This document shows, piece by piece, positions 34,102-42,313 of a stretch of DNA of 50,438 nt. The DNA is taken from contig JBDKVA010000160.1 of the NCBI GenBank assembly GCA_039679375.1, positions 1 to 50,438 of the forward strand, in the 5' to 3' direction. Numbering within the stretch: the stretch's first letter is position 1; every line of letters starts with the position of its first letter. Below the pieces are notes generated by a model. The model was not told the DNA's origin, did not search any database, and saw nothing but the letters and a program-made list of their open reading frames with translations. The translations under genes and the position numbers were made by a program. Origin of the DNA: JBDKVA01 sp039679375 (GTDB lineage Bacteria; Bacillota; Clostridia; Acetivibrionales; DTU013).

Positions 34102-35382
34102 ATGCACAAAACAAAAGCAACCGTTACCATGACTATTGTGTTAACTGTAATTATGGTATTCGGGTCTGCAGCCGCTTCAGCATCGTCGACTGTATTGAAG
34201 AAGGAATCACGGGGAAGTGAAGTGACAGCACTGCAAAAGGATCTGATAAAGCTGGGTTACCTGACAGAAGAAGCTACGGGATATTACGGAAGCGCTACGG
34301 AAGCTGCGGTAAAAGGGGTACAGAAGGAATACGGATATGAGGCGGATGGAATAGCCGGCGAGGTTACGCTTTCACTCATAGACAGATTAAGAGGCAGAAG
34401 CAGTTCAGGCGAATCCAAATCAGGCGCATCATCCACAGCAAAAACCACAGTAAGTTCATCTGCCGCTACCTCGAAATTACTCAAGGAAGGCGATGAAAAC
34501 AGTTCGGTAACGGCTTTACAGAAGAAGCTTATCAATCTTGGATTTCTGGACACAGATGCTACAGGGTATTATGGACCTGCAACTGTGGCAGCGGTAAAAG
34601 AGCTGCAGAAAAAGCACGGATACATATCGGATGGAATTACCGGAGAAGCAACGCTTGCACTGGTCGATAAGCTGGTGAGCGGCAGCCAGAAAGCTGCAAC
34701 AGCCAAAACTGCATCAGCGGCGGCTTCCAAGACAGCCGCAGTAGTAGAAACTGCAAAGACAGCCGCAGCGACGCCAGCATCTACCGAAACAAAAACGACA
34801 GAAGTGAAGAGCGCTGAAAGTGCGGCGGCAGGTACAACAGCTGCAGTTACAGCGGCAAATACAACAGCGGCTGCTGCGCAAACTCCTGCAAAAACCCAGG
34901 AAGACTATTTGCTCAAATGGTTTGGAAATGTGGAGAATAAATTCGCAAATGGCGACACTGCGACGGTATATGACATTGAGACCGGCCTGAGCTTCAAAAT
35001 CAAAAGGACGTACGGACACAACCATGCGGACTGTGAAACGCTGACTGCCGCAGATACGGCTGTCATGAAGAAAATATATGGCACCTGGAGCTGGGAAAGA
35101 AGGGCAATCATTGTCAGCGTGGACGGCCTGAAGATCGCTGCATGCATGACAGGTTACCCGCATGCGGGAGTAGACAAATATGCCGCAAACAAGACGGTAA
35201 GCTCCAGAAGCGGAGGCTATGGCCGCGGTACCAATCTGGACGCGGTTAAGAAAAACAATATGAATGGAGTCTTTGATATTCATTTTCTGGGCAGCAAAAA
35301 CCATTACAACAATAAAGTCGATCCGAAGCATCAGGCTTTGGTAAAGGAAGCAGCAAAATGGGCTGCGGAAAATTACAAATAA
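34102..35382 (+). CDS. Secreted protein with two peptidoglycan-binding domains
   Basis: A 426-residue protein. Signal peptide (about 1-28, ending SAAASAS), two PG_binding_1 repeats (about 32-97 and 130-195; each has TALQKxLIxLGxL, ATGYYG and VKxxQKxxG), a long Ala/Thr/Lys-rich linker (about 200-265) and a C-terminal domain of about 155 residues (TVYDIETGLSFKIKRTYGHNHADCETL, GVFDIHFLGSKNHYNNKVDPKHQ). The last part has His-rich motifs but matches no catalytic family I can name. It is probably anchored in the wall. Control by the c-di-AMP riboswitch links it to wall stress or turgor. Confidence 0.85.
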   Translation: MHKTKATVTMTIVLTVIMVFGSAAASASSTVLKKESRGSEVTALQKDLIKLGYLTEEATGYYGSATEAAVKGVQKEYGYEADGIAGEVTLSLIDRLRGRSSSGESKSGASSTAKTTVSSSAATSKLLKEGDENSSVTALQKKLINLGFLDTDATGYYGPATVAAVKELQKKHGYISDGITGEATLALVDKLVSGSQKAATAKTASAAASKTAAVVETAKTAAATPASTETKTTEVKSAESAAAGTTAAVTAANTTAAAAQTPAKTQEDYLLKWFGNVENKFANGDTATVYDIETGLSFKIKRTYGHNHADCETLTAADTAVMKKIYGTWSWERRAIIVSVDGLKIAACMTGYPHAGVDKYAANKTVSSRSGGYGRGTNLDAVKKNNMNGVFDIHFLGSKNHYNNKVDPKHQALVKEAAKWAAENYK

Positions 35383-35415
35383 CATCGTATAACAGCATTA
35401 TTTAATATAAAACAG

Positions 35416-35439
35416 AGGAACCGGACAGGTTCCTTTTTT
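35416..35439 (+). terminator. Terminator of the peptidoglycan-binding gene
   Basis: AGGAACC-GGACA-GGTTCCT (35416-35434) followed by five T. It overlaps the first copy of the 23-base repeat at 35435. Confidence 0.85.
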
Positions 35440-35672
35440 CTTGCATAGGAAAGTATATATTCAATTTCCTATGCAATGGAGATTGCAAAGGGGATTCCCC
35501 TTTGCCGGTTTAGAAGCAGATGGGATCTGCAGTACAAGCAGGCGATTTTACTTCGTAAAACGCTTTGGTGCTCAGGATGGGAAAGGAACATGGCATCCGT
35601 CGAAGGGGGGAGTAGTCCCCCTTAGCGAAAACAAAGTGGCAAAGCCATCTTTTTCTTGCATAGGAAAGTATA
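35435..35672 (+). repeat. Noncoding segment bounded by two copies of a hairpin repeat
   Basis: The 23-base sequence with core CTTGCATAGGAAAGTATA occurs at 35435-35457 and 35650-35672. In each copy GCATAGGA can fold back on a following TCCTATGC (10 pairs in copy 1, about 8 in copy 2). Between them lies a G/C-rich stretch with GGGGGGAGTAGTCCCCCTT. No convincing protein is encoded in 35440-35742. It may be a mobile or structured RNA element. Confidence 0.7.
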
Positions 35673-35742
35673 AAATCAAACATCCTATGCATATATTGGG
35701 GCGTCGGGCTGCCCGGAAAGCAGCGCAGTACGGGGGGGGCAT

Positions 35743-36711
35743 CTGAAATTCCGGCTTGGATATGTAGCAATGACTTTAGATCTTGAGGACTGTTCTCCTT
35801 CTGGAACAGTGACATACACAGCGCTGAAAAAGCTGGCCGGTGATGAAGCCAGACTGCATAGGCTGCGCAGGACGGCGCAAAGGAATCTCCTCAATACGCT
35901 GAGAATCCTGAAACTTAATAAGGCAATGGATATTCAGGTGTACCGTCTGACATCGAAGCTGATACCGCTTGCTACGCATCCGGATCTGCAGAACTGGCGG
36001 TATGTGGACGATTTTGCTGATGATCTGCGTGAAATAGGTAAATTTATCCTGCAGAATGATTTTAGGGTGAGTTTGCACCCCGACCATTATACCCTGATCA
36101 ATTCACCTATACCGAAGGTGTTAGCGGATTCCCTCAGGGACCTCGATTATCATGTGAAGCTTTACGAGGCGATGGGGCTTGGCGACACCAGATATAAGCT
36201 GGTGATGCATGTCGGAGGTATGTACGGCAGGAAGCAGGATTCCATGAGCCGGTTCTGCGACCAGTTTATCAAGCTGCCGGACCGGATACGCAACAGGATT
36301 ATAATAGAAAATGACGACCGGTCCTACAATACCTATGATGTGCTTGAACTCAGCCAAAAGCTCCATAGACCGATGGTTCTGGATGTGCATCATCACAATT
36401 GCCTATGTGGCGGAATTAGCGATCTTGGGGGTCTGCTGCCGGAAATATTCGATACATGGAAGGGAGAATACTTTCCGCCTAAAGTACACTTTTCCAGCCC
36501 AAGGAGCAGTAAGGATTTCAGGAGTCATGCAGATTTTATTAACTTCGATGAATTTATCGGATTTATGAAAATTGCCGCAAATGTTCATACGGATTTTGAC
36601 ATTATGCTTGAAGCGAAGTATAAGGACGCCGCGCTTCTGAAGCTGTCGGATGGGCTGGCCGCCGCACCAGGCTTCAGGCGTGTCGGTTTGGGTGAATTTA
36701 TAAAGGAATAA
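35743..36711 (+). CDS. uvsE: UV damage endonuclease UvsE
   Basis: A UvdE-type TIM-barrel endonuclease that nicks 5' of UV photoproducts. The frame encodes KFRLGYVAMTLDLEDCSPSG, the normal UvsE N-terminus, then VSLHPDHY, KLVMHVGG, IENDD and VLDVHHHNC with the metal-binding His, Glu and Asp residues. The first ATG (35770) would delete the conserved RLGYVA strand. There is no ATG, GTG or TTG between the stop at 35671 and 35770; a CTG at 35743 falls exactly where homologues start and follows a G8 run. I annotate from that CTG (322 residues). Non-AUG start, recent loss of start, or a truncated product are the options. Confidence 0.85.
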   Translation: MKFRLGYVAMTLDLEDCSPSGTVTYTALKKLAGDEARLHRLRRTAQRNLLNTLRILKLNKAMDIQVYRLTSKLIPLATHPDLQNWRYVDDFADDLREIGKFILQNDFRVSLHPDHYTLINSPIPKVLADSLRDLDYHVKLYEAMGLGDTRYKLVMHVGGMYGRKQDSMSRFCDQFIKLPDRIRNRIIIENDDRSYNTYDVLELSQKLHRPMVLDVHHHNCLCGGISDLGGLLPEIFDTWKGEYFPPKVHFSSPRSSKDFRSHADFINFDEFIGFMKIAANVHTDFDIMLEAKYKDAALLKLSDGLAAAPGFRRVGLGEFIKE

Positions 36712-36776
36712 TATATAATTCAGACATAATTTTCTTATAAATGCAAATAATATTGAAAACGAAAGGAGGGTTATGG

Positions 36777-36911
36777 GTGGCTGATAAGAAGGACAAGTCA
36801 AGCAGTGTGGACAAAAAAGGGAAACCTTCTGCTTCAAACGACCAATTGGGAGAGAATGCAGGAGAAGGACGTTTTGAAAAGCTGAGTCCAAAAAGCGGAA
36901 AATGCCGCTAA
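36777..36911 (+). CDS. Small hydrophilic protein, unknown
   Basis: A 44-residue ORF with a GTG start six bases after GGAGGG (AAAGGAGGG), 65 bases after uvsE. The peptide is Lys-, Ser- and Gly-rich (MADKKDKSSSVDKKGKPS..., ending KCR) with no membrane segment. The strong ribosome binding site is the main support. It resembles short basic spore or stress peptides only in composition. Could be chance. Confidence 0.45.
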   Translation: MADKKDKSSSVDKKGKPSASNDQLGENAGEGRFEKLSPKSGKCR

Positions 36912-36957
36912 ATGCAAACTGACCCTATGTGCGACAGGACAGGGCCGGGAGAAAAGG

Positions 36958-37016
36958 ACAGGGGATAGTTCTTCACTTTTTAGTGGTACATTAAAGAGTA
37001 AAGAACTGTCCCCTGT
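36958..37016. repeat. 59-base REP-like palindrome
   Basis: ACAGGGGATAGTTCTT (36958-36973) pairs with AAGAACTGTCCCCTGT (37001-37016), and the inner arms also match around a central GTAC at 36986-36989, so nearly the whole 59 bases are self-complementary. The sequence resembles extragenic palindromes dispersed in clostridial genomes. The gap 36912-37169 holds nothing else. Confidence 0.8.
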
Positions 37017-37169
37017 TTGTCTATTTGCCTATTTCCATGGATGGTATGGACTGTAACGGCCAGGTATGATAAAGTTGATATATTCAGGAAATGGTGACTG
37101 GATGATTACCGACAGGCTGTAGTATTGGAGAAAGCTTTAAATATATAAAATGGAAGGTGACGGATCTAA

Positions 37170-38348
37170 ATGGATATGGAGAGTATACTCAGCATGGAAA
37201 TTGAAAAAATGCCCGGATTATCATTTAACTGCTCGTGCGGTGCAACGCATTCCGTTGATATCGAGAAGCTTGTTGTCCGTAACGGTATTCTGGACGAGCT
37301 TGTAAAGGGACTTATGCCCTTTCATGAGGGAAAGCTTTTTGTCCTGTCCGATGCAAATACATATGAAATATTCGCAAAAACGGTTTTGGACAGGCTTGAT
37401 AAAGAAGGTTTCCGCTATAAATCCTTTGTATTTGACGCCGGAGGCCACGATCTTATACCTGATTCAGCTTCAGTCGGAAGGCTTCTCATTGAGCTTGAGC
37501 AGGAAACATCATTGATTCTGGCAGTTGGTTCCGGAGTTTTGAATGATATTGCAAGGATCGTCGGATTCAGAACGGACAAACCGTTTGCAATAGCGGGCAC
37601 GGCGCCTTCGATGGACGGCTATGCGTCAGTTGTGTCGCCGCTGCTTGTCGACGGCAAAAAGACGACATACCAGGCGAAATATCCCTACGCCATCTTTGCA
37701 GACACCTCCATTATGAGAAATGCTCCCATGGTCATGATCCGCGCAGGATACGGCGATGTGCTGGGCAAGCTTACGGCATTGGCCGACTGGCAGCTGACGA
37801 ATATCGTAACAGGCGAATTTTATTGCGAAACAACCGCAAAACTCGTGCAAAATGCAGTCGACAAATGCATCATGAGTACGGACGGTCTTGCGGCCAGGGA
37901 TGAAGGCGCGATCAGAAACCTCATCGAGGCGCTGGTGCTCACAGGTATATCGATGGGGCTTGTGGGGATGCCCAGGCCGGCTTCCGGCACAGAGCACCAG
38001 CTGGCGCATTACTGGGAGATGAAAATGATCGAGGCGGGCCGCGAACACCCGCTTCACGGGAATGCTGTCGGGACCGCGACAGTTGTTACAGCAATGCTTT
38101 ATGAGCTCTCCGCGGACCTGCTGCCGGCCGGCGTGAATTATCCGACAGTGGAACATGTCTCGGGACTCCTTGGAAGGATCGGTGCAGCCGTAAATCCGAA
38201 GGAACTTGGAATCGACCGTGAGCTCTTTGTCGACAGCATGATGAATGCCATGAACATGAGAGACAAATATACGTTGATGCGGCTTTGCGATGCCAGGGGA
38301 AAACTGGCTGAATATACGGATATCATGGCCAGGAGGTTTTATGACTGA
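37170..38348 (+). CDS. araM: sn-Glycerol-1-phosphate dehydrogenase (AraM/EgsA)
   Basis: A 392-residue member of the iron/zinc alcohol-dehydrogenase-like EgsA/AraM family. NAD-binding GSGVLNDI, APSMDGYAS, and the metal ligands in GYGDVLGK, GTEHQLAHYWE and HGNAVG are visible. It reduces dihydroxyacetone phosphate to sn-glycerol 1-phosphate, which in Bacillus feeds heptaprenylglyceryl lipids through PcrB. The last 8 bases overlap the HAD phosphatase gene, implying a joint role. ATG 37170 is used; the ATG two codons on is equally possible. Confidence 0.92.
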   Translation: MDMESILSMEIEKMPGLSFNCSCGATHSVDIEKLVVRNGILDELVKGLMPFHEGKLFVLSDANTYEIFAKTVLDRLDKEGFRYKSFVFDAGGHDLIPDSASVGRLLIELEQETSLILAVGSGVLNDIARIVGFRTDKPFAIAGTAPSMDGYASVVSPLLVDGKKTTYQAKYPYAIFADTSIMRNAPMVMIRAGYGDVLGKLTALADWQLTNIVTGEFYCETTAKLVQNAVDKCIMSTDGLAARDEGAIRNLIEALVLTGISMGLVGMPRPASGTEHQLAHYWEMKMIEAGREHPLHGNAVGTATVVTAMLYELSADLLPAGVNYPTVEHVSGLLGRIGAAVNPKELGIDRELFVDSMMNAMNMRDKYTLMRLCDARGKLAEYTDIMARRFYD

Positions 38349-39132
38349 GGGGCTGGATTTGCTGAGGTCAAAAAAGCTTTTCGTGCTGGACATGGATGGA
38401 ACATTTTACCTTGGAAACAGGCTGATCGAAGGCTCTCTGGAATTTCTCCGGAAGCTTGACGCCACCGGAAGGCATTACCTGTTTTTTACGAACAATTCAT
38501 CAAGGACCCGATCCTTTTACAAAAAAAAACTGGCGGGTATGGGCTGCTTTGTTGATGAAAAGGACATCGTCACCTCCGGGGATGTTACCATCAAATACCT
38601 GCAGCAAAATTATCCGGAAGCAGGGGTATACCTGGTAGGTACCAGACTGCTTGAGGAAAGCTTCAGGCAGGCGGGGATCAGGCTGACCACGGATGATCCG
38701 GATATCGTCGTACTGGGCTTTGATACATCGCTGACCTATGATAAGGTATCAAATGCCTGCCGTTTTATCAGAGGCGGGGCGCTATTTCTGGCAACGCACC
38801 TGGATTTGAACTGTCCCACGGAGGATGGATTTATTCCCGATTGCGGCTCGATGTGCGCCATGGTACAGGCTTCCACAGGTGTCAGCCCGAAATACCTCGG
38901 CAAACCTTTCCGGGAAACCGTTGATATGATCAGACTGATCACAGGCTGCGGGAAAGACGGTATGGCTTTTGTCGGGGACAGGCTCTATACGGATATTGCC
39001 GCAGGAGTGCAAAACGGAATAACAGGGATCCTGGTCCTGACCGGTGAAACGCACCGGGAGGATCTTGCCGCATCCGCAGTTCAGCCGGATTTCATTTTTG
39101 AATCGCTTGCGGCTCTTGGGGAGGCGCTGTAG
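38341..39132 (+). CDS. HAD-IIA family phosphatase, NagD-like
   Basis: A 263-residue HAD hydrolase: motif I FVLDMDGTFYLGN with the two catalytic Asp, motif II TNNSS, a C2-type cap, motif III Lys in LGKPF and motif IV FVGDRLYTDIAAG. The family dephosphorylates small sugar or glycerol phosphates. The ATG at 38341 sits inside the end of araM after AGGAGG. Tight coupling to araM suggests it acts on glycerol 1-phosphate or a derivative, as an inference. A pair of 16-base repeats follows. Confidence 0.9.
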   Translation: MTEGLDLLRSKKLFVLDMDGTFYLGNRLIEGSLEFLRKLDATGRHYLFFTNNSSRTRSFYKKKLAGMGCFVDEKDIVTSGDVTIKYLQQNYPEAGVYLVGTRLLEESFRQAGIRLTTDDPDIVVLGFDTSLTYDKVSNACRFIRGGALFLATHLDLNCPTEDGFIPDCGSMCAMVQASTGVSPKYLGKPFRETVDMIRLITGCGKDGMAFVGDRLYTDIAAGVQNGITGILVLTGETHREDLAASAVQPDFIFESLAALGEAL

Positions 39133-39173
39133 GGGCGATCATCGGTGTTTTGTAGGGGCGATCATCGATCGCC
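39129..39173 (+). repeat. Two direct repeats ending in a hairpin
   Basis: GTAGGGGCGATCATCG occurs at 39129-39144 and 39152-39167. The second copy continues into GGCGAT-CATCG-ATCGCC, a 6-base-pair hairpin. Similar GGGGCGATCATCGATCGCC units occur as dispersed repeats in Firmicutes. The first copy overlaps the HAD stop codon. Confidence 0.7.
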
Positions 39174-39221
39174 TGCTAAAGGCAATGTAATAAATGAAGG
39201 TTATGACGAGGAGTGAAACAT

Positions 39222-41375
39222 ATGGCGGATATAGCCGCACAACTAATAAATGAATTTAAATTAAAGCCTTTTCAGGTCCAGAACACCATCAAGCTGGTGG
39301 ATGACGGGTGTACGATCCCGTTTATTGCACGGTACAGAAAGGAACTGACAGGCGAACTGGACGACCAGGTATTGAGGGAGCTGCATGAAAGGCTGGTTTA
39401 CTTAAGAAGCCTGGAAGAAAAGCGTGAGGACGTCAGAAGGCTCATTGATGAACAGGGGAAGCTTACGCCTGAAATTTCCAAGGCTCTGGATTATTGCAAA
39501 AGCCTGCAGGAAATCGAGGACATTTATAGGCCCTTCAAACCCAAGAGAAGGACAAGGGCATCCATAGCCAGAGAAAAGGGGCTTGAACCTCTGGCCGGTA
39601 TCCTTTTTGCACAGGAAATCAAAAAAGGTCAAATCGACGAAATCGCCGGACCCTACGTCGATGCGGAAAAAGGTGTGAATACGGTAGAAGAAGCTCTTGC
39701 GGGAGCTATGGACATTATCGCGGAGGAAGTATCCGACAATGCGGAAATCCGCAAAGCTGTCAGGGAAATGTTTTTCAGGCACGGAACGATGGTTTCCGAA
39801 GCATTGAAGGAGGAGGATTCCGTATACAGACTGTACTATGATTTCAGGGAGCCGGTATCCAAAATTGCAAAGCACAGGATACTGGCGATAAACAGGGGTG
39901 AAAAGGAAGAATTCCTGAAGGCTGATATTGAAATGCCGGAGGAACTTATAGTGGCATACCTGAAGTCTAAAAATGTAAAAAAAGAGCGGTCGATCACATC
40001 CGAGTATGTAGAAAGAGCTGTTGAGGATTCATATAAGCGACTGCTTGAGCCATCTATAAAGAATGAGGTGAGAAACGAACTCACCGAACTGGCTGGCGAG
40101 CAGGCGATGAAAGTATTTGCGGAGAATCTCAGAAGCTTGCTTCTGCAACCGCCCGTGAAGGGCAGGGTGGTGCTCGGCCTTGACCCTGCATACCGTACAG
40201 GCTGCAAGATTGCCGTTGTCGATGATACGGGACGGGTCCTTGTGACCACCGTCATCTACCCTACGCCGCCGCAGAGCAAGGTGGAGGAGGCTGAAAAGAC
40301 CATACTGCAGCTGATCGACAGGCACAAGGTCGATTTGGTTTCTATCGGAAACGGGACAGCATCTAAGGAGTCGGAGATTTTTACGGCAAATGTATTGAAA
40401 AAGACTTCGAGAAAGGTGTATTACATGGTGGTGAGCGAAGCGGGCGCATCGGTGTATTCTGCATCGAAGCTTGCTGCCGAGGAGTTCCCGGATTTTGATG
40501 TTTCGCTTAGGAGCGCGGTATCGATTGCCAGAAGGTTGCAGGATCCTCTTGCGGAGCTCGTGAAAATAGATCCGAAGGCTATCGGCGTTGGCCAGTACCA
40601 GCATGATATGAACCAGAAGAAGCTTGGGGAAACGCTCGGAGGGGTAGTAGAGGATTGCGTCAACAGTGTCGGCGTGGATCTCAATACTGCATCACCGTCG
40701 CTTCTGTCATTTGTCTCCGGTATTAATTCAACGGTAGCGAAAAATATTGTAGAGTACCGGGAAACGAACGGGCGCTTTAAAAGCAGGAATGAGCTGAAGA
40801 AGGTCAAAAAGCTCGGTGACAAGGCCTTTGAGCAGTGTGCCGGCTTCTTAAGGATCCAAGACGGTAAAAGCATACTGGATAATACATCTGTTCATCCCGA
40901 AGCATATGCAGCTGCGGAGAAACTTCTGAGCCTTCTCGGATATAAGCTTGAAGATGTTCAAAACAAGAAGCTGGGCGATCTCAATAAGGAGGTCGAGAAG
41001 AAAGGCATAGGAGACGTAGCTTCGGAAATAGGTGTTGGAATACCAACACTCCGTGATATAATAAAAGAGTTGTTAAAGCCTGGGCGCGACCCGAGGGATG
41101 AACTGCCCAAGCCTGTGCTGCTAACAGATGTGATGGACCTGGAGGATTTGAAACCGGGCATGGTGCTGACGGGTACAGTGAGAAATGTGGCGGATTTCGG
41201 CGCATTTGTCGATGTAGGCGTCCACCAGGACGGCCTTGTGCATATATCGGAGCTTGCGGACAGGTTTGTGAAAAACCCGATGGAAGTGGTATCGGTAGGC
41301 GATATTGTAAAAGTAAGGGTATTGGCGGTGGATGCCGCCAGGAAAAGGATCAGTCTCAGTATGAAGGGGATTTAG
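39222..41375 (+). CDS. tex: Tex-family RNA-binding transcription accessory protein
   Basis: A 717-residue protein with the complete Tex layout: N-terminal helical region with VDDGCTIPFIARYRKELTGELDD, the YqgF-like RNase H fold (VLGLDPAYRTGCKIAVVD), helix-hairpin-helix repeats (VDLNTASPSLLSFVSGI, FKSRNELKKVKKLG) and a C-terminal S1 domain (KPGMVLTGTVRNVADFGAFVDVGVHQDGLVH). Tex binds nucleic acids and associates with the transcription machinery. The ATG at 39222 is 8 bases after GAGGAG; GTG 39213 lacks a site. Confidence 0.96.
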   Translation: MADIAAQLINEFKLKPFQVQNTIKLVDDGCTIPFIARYRKELTGELDDQVLRELHERLVYLRSLEEKREDVRRLIDEQGKLTPEISKALDYCKSLQEIEDIYRPFKPKRRTRASIAREKGLEPLAGILFAQEIKKGQIDEIAGPYVDAEKGVNTVEEALAGAMDIIAEEVSDNAEIRKAVREMFFRHGTMVSEALKEEDSVYRLYYDFREPVSKIAKHRILAINRGEKEEFLKADIEMPEELIVAYLKSKNVKKERSITSEYVERAVEDSYKRLLEPSIKNEVRNELTELAGEQAMKVFAENLRSLLLQPPVKGRVVLGLDPAYRTGCKIAVVDDTGRVLVTTVIYPTPPQSKVEEAEKTILQLIDRHKVDLVSIGNGTASKESEIFTANVLKKTSRKVYYMVVSEAGASVYSASKLAAEEFPDFDVSLRSAVSIARRLQDPLAELVKIDPKAIGVGQYQHDMNQKKLGETLGGVVEDCVNSVGVDLNTASPSLLSFVSGINSTVAKNIVEYRETNGRFKSRNELKKVKKLGDKAFEQCAGFLRIQDGKSILDNTSVHPEAYAAAEKLLSLLGYKLEDVQNKKLGDLNKEVEKKGIGDVASEIGVGIPTLRDIIKELLKPGRDPRDELPKPVLLTDVMDLEDLKPGMVLTGTVRNVADFGAFVDVGVHQDGLVHISELADRFVKNPMEVVSVGDIVKVRVLAVDAARKRISLSMKGI

Positions 41376-41382
41376 ATCGGAG

Positions 41383-41412
41383 AGTCTGCGCACATTAGTT
41401 TCCGAGCGGACT
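41383..41412 (+). repeat. Hairpin sequence, second copy of 2643-2671
   Basis: AGTCTGC (41383-41389) pairs with GCGGACT (41406-41412) around a loop containing ACATTAGTT. A T-A pair of the first copy is a T-G pair here, so pairing is kept. It lies 36 bases before the membrane protein gene at 41448. Confidence 0.55.
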
Positions 41413-41447
41413 ACCAGACAAAAGAGTTCATTGAAAGAGGGAAGAAT

Positions 41448-42296
41448 ATGGATATTATCAAAACAACAGTGCACGCCGTAACCAGGCGTCCGTTCATACT
41501 GCTGCTGATCGCAGTACTTATGCTGGCTGTGGGCGTTCTCAATGCTTTCGTTCCGGTCATGGCAATCCTGATTGGGATCGTCAATATGGCAGGCGGTGGA
41601 ATAATCGAGAGTTTGCTTGCATTACTTCAAATGCTGATTGATCCGGGTATTCTGCCTGCATTGACGATCTTCCTGGGAGTGATGACTCTGTTGGTCTCAA
41701 TCGTGGGTGGCATCCTGCTTCCCGGTTATTTGTCCGTAGTGGAGGATGCTATTTCAAAAGGAGACCGCCAACTTAAAACCAAAAGTATATTCTTAAAAAG
41801 TCTCAAGGGCAGGTTCTTAAAATTCTTTTTTATGACGCTAAAGACGATGGTGTTGGCTATTTTATTAGTAATATTTCTCATGGTCGCATCAGTACCGGCT
41901 ATTATCGTAACACGGGCAGCCCTTACAACGAAACCCAATCTGATGCTCGGCGCGATGTTTATAGATTTTGTTACGGTAGGCGTATTGTTTATGTCTTCTT
42001 CATTCTTCCAATCGTATGTATATATGTGGTACATGGCTGCCTCTAAAGGCGAAAAGAAGCCGTTTAAAGCCGGCAAGGCCGTAGCTGACCGCCGTTTCTG
42101 GGGTCTTGTGCTGAATCTGTTCCTGTTTGGCGCGGTTTTTGCTGTAATGATTTATCTCATCTATCTCAGTAACAGCAGGATATTGAGATATACGGCAGGC
42201 TGGGCGTTTGCCACCGCCTTTTTCACGACGCTGGCCGTATATCTGGTGAAAACATACAGGGAAGGCTCAATGCCGCCCGAAAACAATTCAAAATAA
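41448..42296 (+). CDS. Polytopic membrane protein, DUF4013-like
   Basis: A 282-residue protein with about six hydrophobic segments (near 15-45, 75-100, 120-150, 170-190, 215-240 and 245-262) and a short polar tail. An extended first membrane pair and the GGILLPGYLSVVEDAISKGDR loop resemble DUF4013-type proteins, which have no assigned function. The ATG follows AAAGAGGG. It appears to be its own transcription unit after tex. Its gene is preceded by the hairpin at 41383. No transport motif can be recognised. Confidence 0.7.
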   Translation: MDIIKTTVHAVTRRPFILLLIAVLMLAVGVLNAFVPVMAILIGIVNMAGGGIIESLLALLQMLIDPGILPALTIFLGVMTLLVSIVGGILLPGYLSVVEDAISKGDRQLKTKSIFLKSLKGRFLKFFFMTLKTMVLAILLVIFLMVASVPAIIVTRAALTTKPNLMLGAMFIDFVTVGVLFMSSSFFQSYVYMWYMAASKGEKKPFKAGKAVADRRFWGLVLNLFLFGAVFAVMIYLIYLSNSRILRYTAGWAFATAFFTTLAVYLVKTYREGSMPPENNSK

Positions 42297-42313
42297 TCCG
42301 TCTTGTTTTAGCG

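Noticed and set aside
34714..35385. 223-codon Cys-rich open frame antisense to the peptidoglycan-binding gene
   Set aside because: The Cys-rich appearance comes from reading the Ala-rich linker (GCA/GCT) backwards; no start signal.
35441..35746. 101-codon open frame across the repeated element
   Set aside because: Overlaps hairpin repeats and the uvsE start region, composition unlike real proteins and no family match.
37626..38393. 255-codon open frame antisense to araM
   Set aside because: His/Arg-rich shadow of a firmly identified gene.
39129..39167. Repeat pair as the start of a CRISPR-like array
   Set aside because: Only two 16-base units spaced by 7 bases; no spacer regularity.
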